From Rhodovulum sp. P5 (GTDB lineage Bacteria > Pseudomonadota > Alphaproteobacteria > Rhodobacterales > Rhodobacteraceae): a stretch of DNA of 64,000 bases. Numbering within the stretch: position 1 is the stretch's first letter; the number at the start of each line of letters is the position of its first letter. The position numbers and the translations under genes were made by a program. The notes beneath the pieces were generated by a model that was not told the DNA's origin, searched no databases, and saw only the letters and a list, made by a program, of their open reading frames with translations. Location of the stretch: NCBI RefSeq assembly GCF_002079305.1, contig NZ_CP015039.1, positions 1,943,501-2,007,500 of the forward strand. The letters run 5' to 3'. Of the stretch, positions 35,280-44,031 are shown piece by piece.

Positions 35280-35906
35280 ATGCTTGCGGTCGACCCTCTG
35301 ACCCTTGTGGCCTTTATCCCGGCGGCGGTTGCGCTGAACCTCACACCCGGGGCCGACATGATGTTCTGCCTCGGGCAGGGCCTGCGCGGGGGCTGGCGCG
35401 CGGCAATCGCCGCGGCGCTTGGCATCACGCTGGGTTGTTTCGTCCACGTCCTGATCGCGGGGCTGGGGCTGGGCGTGGTGGTGGCCACCGTGCCCTGGCT
35501 GTTCGACGTGATCCGCTGGGTTGGCGTGGGCTATCTGCTCTGGCTTGCCTGGGGGGCGATCCGGCACGGGGCGCTGGCGCCCGATCTGCCGCCGGTCTCT
35601 CCGCGCCGGGCGTTCCGCGAGGCGCTGGTGGTCAATCTGACAAACCCCAAGGTGATCCTTTTCGTGCTTGCCTTCCTGCCGCAATTCGTGCGCCCCGAGC
35701 GTGGGCCGGTGCTGGTGCAGTTCGTTGTCCTTGGCGCAATCCTGGCCTTCGGCGGGCTTATCGTGAACGGCGCTGTCGGGATTTTCGCGGGCGGCGCGCG
35801 GCGGCTTTTCATGGGATCGCGCGCGGTACAGCGGGGTCTGGGCGCGGTGTCAGCGGCGATCTTCACGGCCCTTGCGCTGCGGCTCGCCTTTCTGCAAAGG
35901 AGTTGA
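35280..35906 (+). CDS. LysE/RhtB-family amino-acid exporter
   Basis: This 208-residue protein has about six helices and the LysE family signature NLTPGADMMFCLGQGLRGG near residue 21 and VVNLTNPKVILFVLAFLPQF near the middle. It exports an unknown amino acid or homoserine-lactone-like substrate. It is packed between udg (3-bp gap) and moaB (2-bp gap). Confidence 0.9.
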   Translation: MLAVDPLTLVAFIPAAVALNLTPGADMMFCLGQGLRGGWRAAIAAALGITLGCFVHVLIAGLGLGVVVATVPWLFDVIRWVGVGYLLWLAWGAIRHGALAPDLPPVSPRRAFREALVVNLTNPKVILFVLAFLPQFVRPERGPVLVQFVVLGAILAFGGLIVNGAVGIFAGGARRLFMGSRAVQRGLGAVSAAIFTALALRLAFLQRS

Positions 35907-35908
35907 GC

Positions 35909-36451
35909 ATGGCCACGATCGACGAGAGCAAGGCGTTCATCCCGGTCCGCATCGCGGTGCTGACCGTCTCTGACAGCCGCAGCATGGAGGATGACCGGTC
36001 AGGGCAGACGCTCGCCGACCGGATCGCCGGGGCCGGGCATGTCCTTGCGGACCGCACGATCCTGCCCGACGAACGGGACCAGATCGCCGGCCAGCTTCGC
36101 CAGTGGTGCGCCGACCCGGACATCGACGTGATCATCTCGACCGGCGGCACGGGGCTGACGGGGCGCGACGTGACGGTAGAGGCCCATCGGGACGTCTATG
36201 AGAAGGAGATCGAGGCGTTCGCCACGGTCTTTACCATCGTGTCGATGCAGAAAATCGGCACCTCGGCCGTGCAAAGCCGCGCAACGGGGGGCGTGGCACA
36301 GGGAACCTATCTGTTCGCGCTGCCCGGCAGCCCCGGCGCCTGCAAGGATGCGTGGGACGAAATCCTCGTCCACCAGTTCGATTATCGCCACCGCCCGTGC
36401 AATTTCGTCGAGATCTTCCCGCGGCTCGACGAACACCGGCGACGGAAGTAG
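35909..36451 (+). CDS. moaB: Molybdenum cofactor biosynthesis protein MoaB
   Basis: This 180-residue MogA/MoaB-fold protein contains VLTVSDSRSMEDDRSGQTLA, then IISTGGTGLTGRDVT and LFALPGSPGACKDAW. It adenylates molybdopterin or plays a related role in cofactor synthesis. The ATG at 35909 follows AAAGGAGTTGAGC; open frame upstream overlaps lysE and is not used. moaD and moaE are near the right end of the window, so Mo-cofactor genes are scattered. Confidence 0.93.
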   Translation: MATIDESKAFIPVRIAVLTVSDSRSMEDDRSGQTLADRIAGAGHVLADRTILPDERDQIAGQLRQWCADPDIDVIISTGGTGLTGRDVTVEAHRDVYEKEIEAFATVFTIVSMQKIGTSAVQSRATGGVAQGTYLFALPGSPGACKDAWDEILVHQFDYRHRPCNFVEIFPRLDEHRRRK

Positions 36452-36554
36452 TCGAAACAATCGTAACGGATATGTTGATTGGCGGGTACATCTTCCGCCG
36501 CTATCTAGCTGTGCGCATATACCAAGAGTTCCGGGCCGGGAAAGGACCTGAAAG

Positions 36555-38012
36555 ATGCGATTTCTTCGCCGAAGCCTTGTCGGGCTGTTCCTGCTGTCCG
36601 TGACCGTGGGCATTCTGGCCTATGCCGGGCAGTCCGTGTTCTCTGCCATTCAGGCGCGGCTGTCCAGCGAGCCGATGCAGCGCCCGCCGCGGGAGCGGGT
36701 GTTTTCCGTCAATGTCGCGACCCTGACGCCAGAGACGATTTCGCCCGTGCTGACCGCCTTTGGCGAGGTCCGGTCGCGCCGCACGCTGGAATTGCGGGCC
36801 GAGGCCTCCGGGCGGGTGGTCGACCTGCATCCCGGTTTCGAAGAAGGCGGCCGGGTCGAGGCGGGGGAGTTGATCCTGCGCGTCGACCCGGCCGATGCGC
36901 ACTCGGCGCTTGAGGTCGCCAGAACCGACCTGTCCGCGGCAGAGGCGGACGAGCGCGACGCGATCCGCACGCTGGCCCTGGCGAAGGAGGAACTTGCCGC
37001 GACCGAGGACCAGGCCAAGCTGCAACGGCAGGCGCTGAAGCGGCAGCAGGATCTGCGCAGCCGCGGGGTTGGCACCGACGCGACGGTAGAAAGCGCAGAG
37101 CTTGCCGCCGCCGCGGCGAACCAGGCGGTCGTGTCTCGACGGCAGTCGGTGGCTCAGGCCGAAGCGGCACTGGAAAACGCCCGAACGGCCGTGGCCCGCG
37201 CCCGCATTTCACTGGCCGAGGCCGAGCGCGACCTGGCCGATACCGAGCTTCACGCAAGTTTCAGCGGCACGCTCTCCGATGTTGCCCTGGTCGAGGGCGG
37301 GCTTGTCTCTACGAACGAGCGCGTGGCCGACCTGATCGATACCGAGGCGCTGGAGGTCTCTTTCCGCGTCTCCACCGTGCAATACAGCCGCCTGCTGGAC
37401 GACAGCGGGAAACTCAGGCCCGTCCCCGTGGTTGCCGCGCTTGACGTCTATGGCGCCGATCTTGAGGCGACCGGGCGCATCAGCCGCGAAAGCGGCGCCG
37501 TGGCCGAGGGACAGGTGGGCCGGCTGCTTTACGCCCGGCTCGACCAGGCGGCCGGGTTCCGGCCCGGTGATTTCGTCACCGTCCGGGTGAAGGAACCTGC
37601 CTTGCAAGGGGTCGCGCGGCTTCCCGCCAGCGCGGTGAACGCGGCGTCAGAGGTTCTGGTGCTGGCCGAAGAGGACCGCCTGGAAACCGCACTGGTCGAG
37701 GTCCTGCGGAGAGAGGGCGACGACGTGATCCTGCGTGCCCCCGGCCTATATGGCCGCGACGTGGTGATGGAACGATCGCCCCTTCTGGGCGCGGGGATCA
37801 AGGTGCGCCCCCTGCGGCCCGAAGCCGCCGGCGTGCCGGAAGAACCCGACATGGTCGAACTGACGCCGGAACGTCGCAAGGCGCTTATCTCCTTCATCGA
37901 GGCCAACCCGATGATGCCGAAAGAGGCCAAGGCGCGCGTGAAGGCCAAGCTGGAACAGCCCAAAGTGCCCGCGCAGATGGTCGAGCGCATCGAATCCCGG
38001 ATGGGGGGCTGA
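36555..38012 (+). CDS. RND efflux periplasmic adaptor (membrane fusion protein)
   Basis: This 485-residue HlyD-type adaptor has one N-terminal membrane segment, a lipoyl-like half-motif RAEASGRVVDLHPGFEEGGR, a long coiled-coil hairpin (residues about 115-240), a second lipoyl half (LHASFSGTLSDVALVEGG) and a beta-barrel domain. The C-terminal 80 residues are charged and helical (RKALISFIEANPMMPKEAKA), longer than usual. It lies 3 bp before the RND pump gene. Confidence 0.92.
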   Translation: MRFLRRSLVGLFLLSVTVGILAYAGQSVFSAIQARLSSEPMQRPPRERVFSVNVATLTPETISPVLTAFGEVRSRRTLELRAEASGRVVDLHPGFEEGGRVEAGELILRVDPADAHSALEVARTDLSAAEADERDAIRTLALAKEELAATEDQAKLQRQALKRQQDLRSRGVGTDATVESAELAAAAANQAVVSRRQSVAQAEAALENARTAVARARISLAEAERDLADTELHASFSGTLSDVALVEGGLVSTNERVADLIDTEALEVSFRVSTVQYSRLLDDSGKLRPVPVVAALDVYGADLEATGRISRESGAVAEGQVGRLLYARLDQAAGFRPGDFVTVRVKEPALQGVARLPASAVNAASEVLVLAEEDRLETALVEVLRREGDDVILRAPGLYGRDVVMERSPLLGAGIKVRPLRPEAAGVPEEPDMVELTPERRKALISFIEANPMMPKEAKARVKAKLEQPKVPAQMVERIESRMGG

Positions 38013-38015
38013 CCG

Positions 38016-41000
38016 ATGTCCGGCAAGGTTGCGAGCGCCGCAGGCGGCATCCTGTCCTACTTCACGCGCCACGCCACGGCCGCCAACCTGTTGATGGTCG
38101 TGCTGATCGCACTGGGTCTGGCGGCCGCCCCCCGGATGCGGGCGCAGTTCTTCCCCGATGTCGTCATCGACACGGTCACGGTCAGCGTTGTCTGGGATGG
38201 TGCCGGGGCAGAGGACGTGGATGCCGGGATCGTTCAACTGCTCGAACCCGCCTTGCGCGCCGTCGAAGGCGTGGAGGAAACGGAATCCCGCGCGGTCGAG
38301 GGCAGCGCCCGGATCAGCATCGATTTCGAACCGGGCTGGGACATGGCGCGCGCCGCCGATGACGTGCAGGCCGCCGTCGACAGCATCACCGACCTGCCCG
38401 AAGAGGCCGAGGAGCCCGAGGTCCGCCGCGGTGCGTGGCGCGACCGGGTCACCGATATCGTCATCACCGGGCCCGTCGCGGTGGACCAGCTTGGCCGCTT
38501 TGCCGACGAACTGGTCGCGCGCCTGTTCGAGGCCGGGGTGACGCGCACGACAATTCGCGGCGTCGCCGCCGCCGAAACCGTGGTCGAGGTCCCGTCGGCG
38601 GAACTGATCCGCCATGACGTGACGATGTCGGAAATCGCCGCTGTAATCGCGGCGGAGGCCGACACCTCCCCCGCCGGCGATGTTTCGGGCGGCAATTCGC
38701 GCGTGCGAACCGGCGGCGAAAAGCGCAGCGCCGACCAACTGGCCGGGATCGTCCTGCGTGCCAATGACGACGGGTCGAACCTGACCCTTGGCGATGTCGC
38801 CACGATCCGGGTCGAGGGCGCGGATCGCGAGCGCAGCTATTTCGTGGGCGCCGAACCCGCGATCTCGATCCGCGTCGACCGGTCGGACAAGGGGGACGCG
38901 ATCGAATTGCAGCACCGGGTCGAAGATGTCGTGGCCGCGTTGCAGCCGACCCTGCCACCCGAGGTCAGTGTCGAACTGATCCGGACGCGTGCCGAGTATA
39001 TCTCGGGCCGTCTCGACATCCTTCTGAACAACGGCCTTCTGGGGCTGGGGCTTGTGCTTGCGCTCCTGTTCCTGTTCCTCAACGCGCGCACGGCGTTCTG
39101 GGTGGCAGCGGGGATTCCGACCGCGATGCTGGCCACCGTCGCGCTGATGTATGCCGCGGGCATCACCATCAACATGATCTCGCTTTTCGCGCTGATCATC
39201 GTGCTGGGCATGGTGGTGGACGATGCCATCGTGGTGGGCGAACATGCCGATTTCCGGGCGCGGCGCCTGCGGGAAAACCCGGTTCTCGCGGCCGAGAACG
39301 CGGCGCGGCGCATGTCAGGGCCGGTGTTCTCGTCAACGCTGACGACGATCATCGCCTTTTCCGCGCTGGCGATGATCGGCGGGCGGATGGGCAACATGAT
39401 CTCCGACATTCCGTTCACGGTGATCGCGGTGCTGACCGCCTCGCTGGTCGAATGCTTCCTGATCCTGCCCAACCACATGGCCCATGCCCTGACCCACACC
39501 GCGAAGGAGCATTGGTACGACTGGCCCTCCCGCACCTTCAACCGCGGCTTCCGCTGGTTCCGGGAAACGATCTTCCGGCCCTTCATGGCCGGGGTGATCT
39601 GGGCGCGCTATCCGGTTCTGGCGCTGACGGTCCTTTTGCTGGCCAGCCAGATCGCGCTGTTCGTGCGGGGCGATATCCCGTGGCGGTTCTTCAACGCGCC
39701 GGAACAAAGCTCGGTCTCGGGCAACTTCATGATGCTGCCCGGCGCCACGCGCGACGACACCATGGCCATGATGCGCGAGATGCAGCGCGCGACCGAGGCG
39801 GTGGCCAGCCGCTATGAAGAGCAATACGGCGTCAACCCGCTGGACTACGTGATCGCCGAGGTCGGCGGGAACACCGGGCGCGGCATGTCGGGATCGGACA
39901 CCAAGGATGCCGATCTCTTGGGCTCCATCGCCATCGAACTGATCGATGCCGATCTGCGCCCCTATTCCTCCTTCGCCTTCGTGGGCGAGTTGCAGGACGA
40001 GGTGCGCAACCATCCCAAGGTCGAAACCGTCAGCTTCCGCAGCTGGCGCTCCGGCCCGCAGGGGGATGCGCTGGACGTGCAGTTCTTCGGCGCCGATGCC
40101 GATACGCTGAAGGCCGCGTCTGAGAAGCTGAAGACCGATCTGGCGCAATATGGCGAGGTCTCGGCCGTCGAGGACAACATGGCCTATGACAAGGAGGAGT
40201 TCATCCTCGACCTCACCGCGCAGGGGGCCGCACTGGGCTTCACCATCGACGACTTGGGGCGGGTCCTGCGCCACCGCCTGAACGGGATCGAGGCCGCGAC
40301 CTACCCCGACGGCCCGCGCTCTGCCGCGATCCGGGTGGAACTGCCCGAAGGCGAACTGACCGCCGATTTCCTTGAACGCACCCTGCTCCGGGCGCCGGGC
40401 GGAGAGTACCTGCCGCTGGCCGATATCGTCACGGTGGAGCGGCGCACGGGCTTTTCCACCGTCCGGCGGGAGAACGGGCTGCGCGTGGTCTCCATCACCG
40501 GCGATATTTCCGAGGACGACGCCGCGCGGGCCGAGGAGATCATGACCGAACTGGAAGAGGTGATCCTGCCCGGCATCGAAAGCGATTTCGGCGTCGGCTG
40601 GCGCATGTCCGGCCTGGCGGAGCAGGAGCGGGAATTCATGGCCGATGCCAAGCTGGGGCTGATGCTCTGCCTGATCGGCATCTACCTTGTGCTGGCCTGG
40701 ATCTTCTCAAGCTGGACGCGGCCGGTTGTGGTGATGGCGATCATTCCGTTCGGACTGGTGGGCACGATCTACGGGCATATGCAATGGGACGTGCCGCTGT
40801 CGATGTTCACGGTGGTCGGGCTGATCGGGATGGTGGGCATCATCATCAACGACTCCATCGTTCTTGTCAGCACGGTGGACGAATATGCGGAGAATCGCGG
40901 GCTTGTACCGGCCATCGTCGATGCGGCCTCTGACCGTTTGCGGCCGGTTCTCCTGACGACACTGACAACGGTCTTGGGGCTGGCCCCGCTTCTGTTCGAG

Positions 41001-41411
41001 AAATCGCAGCAGGCGCAATTCCTGAAACCCACGGTGATCACACTGGTCTACGGGCTTGGCTTCGGGGTGGTGCTGGTTTTGCTGGTGGTGCCGGCGCTTC
41101 TGGCGATGCAGCAGGATGTGGGCAAGCAGCTCCGCGCCGTGCGCCATGCGCTGAACGCGCCAGCCAAGGCGCGCGGAATTGCCGTAATCACCGGGGGCGC
41201 CGTGGTGGCGTTGGCCCTGTTGTTCGCGGCGACACTGGGAACGGCAATGGTCACGGGCGCCTTGCCCGGACTGCTGACCGCCCTTTTGCCCGGCCTTGCC
41301 GATGCGCCGGCAATGGGCGCTGCGCTGGTTCTGTTCCTGTCCGGGGCCGCGATCGTACTGACGCTGGTCTATTACGGGGCGGCACTGGCCTTTCGCGCCT
41401 CAAGGGCGTGA
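38016..41411 (+). CDS. RND-family efflux transporter permease
   Basis: This 1131-residue pump has the RND layout: one helix, a large periplasmic loop, helices 2-6, a second loop and helices 8-12. Helix 4 has LGMVVDDAIVVGEH with the proton-relay aspartates. An extra hydrophobic stretch of about 80 residues at the C-terminus (after AKARGIAVITGGAVVALALL) makes it longer than AcrB-type pumps. No outer-membrane channel gene follows. Substrate unknown. Confidence 0.94.
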   Translation: MSGKVASAAGGILSYFTRHATAANLLMVVLIALGLAAAPRMRAQFFPDVVIDTVTVSVVWDGAGAEDVDAGIVQLLEPALRAVEGVEETESRAVEGSARISIDFEPGWDMARAADDVQAAVDSITDLPEEAEEPEVRRGAWRDRVTDIVITGPVAVDQLGRFADELVARLFEAGVTRTTIRGVAAAETVVEVPSAELIRHDVTMSEIAAVIAAEADTSPAGDVSGGNSRVRTGGEKRSADQLAGIVLRANDDGSNLTLGDVATIRVEGADRERSYFVGAEPAISIRVDRSDKGDAIELQHRVEDVVAALQPTLPPEVSVELIRTRAEYISGRLDILLNNGLLGLGLVLALLFLFLNARTAFWVAAGIPTAMLATVALMYAAGITINMISLFALIIVLGMVVDDAIVVGEHADFRARRLRENPVLAAENAARRMSGPVFSSTLTTIIAFSALAMIGGRMGNMISDIPFTVIAVLTASLVECFLILPNHMAHALTHTAKEHWYDWPSRTFNRGFRWFRETIFRPFMAGVIWARYPVLALTVLLLASQIALFVRGDIPWRFFNAPEQSSVSGNFMMLPGATRDDTMAMMREMQRATEAVASRYEEQYGVNPLDYVIAEVGGNTGRGMSGSDTKDADLLGSIAIELIDADLRPYSSFAFVGELQDEVRNHPKVETVSFRSWRSGPQGDALDVQFFGADADTLKAASEKLKTDLAQYGEVSAVEDNMAYDKEEFILDLTAQGAALGFTIDDLGRVLRHRLNGIEAATYPDGPRSAAIRVELPEGELTADFLERTLLRAPGGEYLPLADIVTVERRTGFSTVRRENGLRVVSITGDISEDDAARAEEIMTELEEVILPGIESDFGVGWRMSGLAEQEREFMADAKLGLMLCLIGIYLVLAWIFSSWTRPVVVMAIIPFGLVGTIYGHMQWDVPLSMFTVVGLIGMVGIIINDSIVLVSTVDEYAENRGLVPAIVDAASDRLRPVLLTTLTTVLGLAPLLFEKSQQAQFLKPTVITLVYGLGFGVVLVLLVVPALLAMQQDVGKQLRAVRHALNAPAKARGIAVITGGAVVALALLFAATLGTAMVTGALPGLLTALLPGLADAPAMGAALVLFLSGAAIVLTLVYYGAALAFRASRA

Positions 41412-41437
41412 CGCAAGCAAAATGAGAGTGGGGGGCG

Positions 41438-42249
41438 CTACTGCCCCTTGCAGCCCTGAATATCGACGGCACGCTCCTTGCCCAGAACCGTGATCCGGAC
41501 GGAAGAGCGGTCAAGCACGAAGGGTGCCCCGTCACCGGGACAAGATCGGAGCTGGCCACAAGCCGCCCGCCCCGCCGCGCGATGTCGGATTCCGACACCC
41601 AGATCGAGGGGTCGGACAATTCGAATACCGTCGCCTCGCGCGGCCCAAGGGCGGGCACCTCGATTTCCGCGGTCAGGCGCAAGCCATCGGCAATCGGCTC
41701 GATCTTGCAGACGACGTCCCCCACCCGCGCCTCGCGCGCGGACATCGGCATCGCGGCCAGCGCGGCCATGATCGGGGCCGGTTTGCCCTCGGCCGGCAGG
41801 CGCCCTTCCAGCCGCAGGTCGGTCGGCATGCAGATGTCGTGACAGACCCCCATCTCGACATGACCGCGCAGTTCCATCGGCTCCCCCGCCTTGCCCGGCG
41901 TCACCTCGATCGGCAGGACGACGTCGTCCTCATACCCGATGGTGCGCAGCCCGTTTGAGGAGAACACCTTGGGCGTAGGCCAATGCACACGGACGGCGGC
42001 GGCGTTCTGTGATCCGCTCCAGTCAAACCGGGGGGGGATGCCGGCATCGCCCGGCGCCCGCCAATAGGTCTTCCAGCCGGGGGCAAGACGGATATGCAGC
42101 CCCGCCATGTAGGTGCCCCGCTCTGTCGGCCAGCCGGGCAGGATTTCAGCCGAGACCACCGCGTCGACGGACCCTGCGGAAACCGGCTGCGCCAGCCCCA
42201 ATGCCAGTGCCGCGACCGCGGCCAATGTCGTGAATCTACCCTTCGCCAT
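41438..42249 (-). pseudogene. DsbD N-terminal-domain-like periplasmic protein, frameshifted near its end
   Basis: The protein has a signal peptide (MAKGRFTTLAAVAALALGLA) and a domain like that of thiol-disulfide interchange protein DsbD (WKTYWRAPGDAGIPP, VCHDICMPTDL with two cysteines). The frame is clean to about 41530, then breaks: after LVPVTG the same frame runs on into arginine/proline-rich nonsense to 41251. Adding one G to the run at 41527-41530 restores APFVLDRSSVRITVLGKERA and a stop at 41438, giving about 270 residues. So either one base was lost or the sequence has an error. An in-frame start at 42267 is possible. Confidence 0.8.
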
Positions 42250-42366
42250 GAGAGCCAAGATAGGCATCGGGCGCCAAGCTGGAAATCACATTCGGGCGAG
42301 AGGGTTTCGAAAAAATTGTCCCCGCCCACCCTTGCGCGGCGTGGGACAGGGGCACATTCTGGAACC

Positions 42367-42945
42367 ATGCAGGATTTGACTGGCGAAATGCATCTGGGCG
42401 GCAAGCTGCTGATCGCGATGCCCGACATGGGCGATCCGCGCTTCGAAAAGAGCGTTGTGTTCCTGTGTGCCCATACCGATGAAGGCGCGATGGGGCTGAT
42501 CGTGAACAAGCCGATGGCGGAGTTGTCCTTCGCCGATCTGCTGACACAGCTTGATATTGCGCAGGCGCCGGGGGCGCGGGACATCCGCGTGCATTTCGGC
42601 GGCCCGGTGGAACATGCCCGCGGATTCGTCCTGCATTCCGGCGACTACGATGGCGGCAACGACACGACCTTGCGGGTGGACAGCCGCTTTGGAATGACGG
42701 CGACCATCGACATCCTAGAGGCAATCGCCAGCGGTCGGGGGCCGGAGTCGTCGCTTCTGGCGCTAGGCTATGCTGGATGGGGCCCCGGCCAGTTGGAAGG
42801 CGAAATTCAGGAAAATGGCTGGCTGACCTGCGACGCGGTGCCAGAGCTTATCTTCGGCGGAAGCGATTCCAGCAAATGGGAACGCGCGCTGAAAACGATG
42901 GGAATCGATCCGCTGCTTCTGTCATCGGCCGCGGGCCGGGCCTGA
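42367..42945 (+). CDS. YqgE/AlgH family protein
   Basis: This 192-residue protein contains the family stretches GGKLLIAMPDMGDPRFEKSV, MGLIVNKPM and FGGPVEHARGFVLHS, and WGPGQLEGEIQENGWL. The fold is known but the function is not. It begins at the ATG at 42367; the frame is open further upstream but overlaps the neighbouring gene. Confidence 0.93.
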   Translation: MQDLTGEMHLGGKLLIAMPDMGDPRFEKSVVFLCAHTDEGAMGLIVNKPMAELSFADLLTQLDIAQAPGARDIRVHFGGPVEHARGFVLHSGDYDGGNDTTLRVDSRFGMTATIDILEAIASGRGPESSLLALGYAGWGPGQLEGEIQENGWLTCDAVPELIFGGSDSSKWERALKTMGIDPLLLSSAAGRA

Positions 42946-42948
42946 GGG

Positions 42949-43902
42949 TCAGCGGCGCGGGGCCGCAGCGCGCCGCAGGCGGTCGTTGATCGCGCGGCCA
43001 AGTCCGTGATCGGGGATCGGCGCCACGGCAATGGGCTGGCCCGGCGCGGCACGGGCGTCAAGCTCTCGCAGATATCCGAACAGGTTGGCCGCCGCCTCCA
43101 CCAGATCGCCCGAGGGCGACAGGTTCAGCGCAGCATCTGAGCAAGCCGGACCGAAACCAAGCCACAACGCCCCTGATGGCGGGCTCGTCACATTGGGCAC
43201 GACATCAGCCCCCGGCGCGTAATGGGATGACAATTGCCCCGGTGCGGTCACGTTCGCCGTCTTGGCCGGGACCGCAAGCGGGCCACCAAGACAGGCCTCT
43301 ATGGCCTCCACCGGCAGGCCGCCGGGCCGCAGCAGAACCGGCTCCGGCGTCAACCCGACGATGGTGGACTCCACCCCTACGGGACAGGCGCCGCCATCGA
43401 CGACCGCCGCGATCTTTTCCCCCAAGCCATCGACCACATGCGCCGCACGGGTCGGGCTGACACTGCCGGACGGGTTGGCGGACGGCGCGGCCACCGGCCC
43501 ACCGAACGCGGACAGAAGACCCCTTGCCACCGGATGGTCGGGCACGCGCAGCGCAACGGTCGGCAACCCCGCGGTCACCAGCGGCGACAACGCGCTGTCG
43601 GGGCGCAGCGGCAGGACAAGCGTCAGCGCGCCGGGCCAGAAGCTGTCGGCCAGACGGTCCGCCATATCGTCGAAAACCGCGATGTCCCGGGCCGCCCCGG
43701 CGTCGGACAGGTGAACGATCAGCGGGTTGAACCGGGGCCGTCCCTTCGCCTGAAAGATCGATGCGACCGCATGGTCGTTGCGGGCATCGGCCCCCAGCCC
43801 ATAGACCGTCTCCGTCGGGAAGGCGACAAGCCGCCCCTCGCGCAGCACCCCGGCGGCCCGCGCCAGCCCCGTGGCATTCGGTTCAAGAAGCTCCGCGGGC
43901 AA
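42949..43902 (-). CDS. Threonylcarbamoyl-AMP synthase (Sua5/YwlC/TsaC type), TTG start
   Basis: This 317-residue enzyme makes threonylcarbamoyl-AMP for t6A37 in tRNAs. It has a YrdC domain (LVAFPTETVYGLGADARN, KGRPRFNPLIVHL, VAAPSANPSGSVSPT) and a C-terminal Sua5 domain (PGQLSSHYAPGADVV). There is no ATG or GTG near the true N-terminus; a TTG at 43902, 7 nt after GGAG, yields MPAELLEPNATGLARAAGVL, which fits the family. The same frame stays open up to 45885, but that part is a shadow of the acyl-CoA dehydrogenase gene. Convergent with yqgE, 3-bp gap. Confidence 0.9.
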   Translation of the reverse strand: MPAELLEPNATGLARAAGVLREGRLVAFPTETVYGLGADARNDHAVASIFQAKGRPRFNPLIVHLSDAGAARDIAVFDDMADRLADSFWPGALTLVLPLRPDSALSPLVTAGLPTVALRVPDHPVARGLLSAFGGPVAAPSANPSGSVSPTRAAHVVDGLGEKIAAVVDGGACPVGVESTIVGLTPEPVLLRPGGLPVEAIEACLGGPLAVPAKTANVTAPGQLSSHYAPGADVVPNVTSPPSGALWLGFGPACSDAALNLSPSGDLVEAAANLFGYLRELDARAAPGQPIAVAPIPDHGLGRAINDRLRRAAAPRR

Positions 43903-44031
43903 GGACAATCTCCATGACGTGGCGTTGGGCCTTGATGGCCGCGGGCTTTGGTTTACCCTTTGGCCGTTGACTGTTCGGGTGACATAGCCCCGCGCCAGAT
44001 CGGGAACAAGACGCGGGGAAGAGAGGGAACC

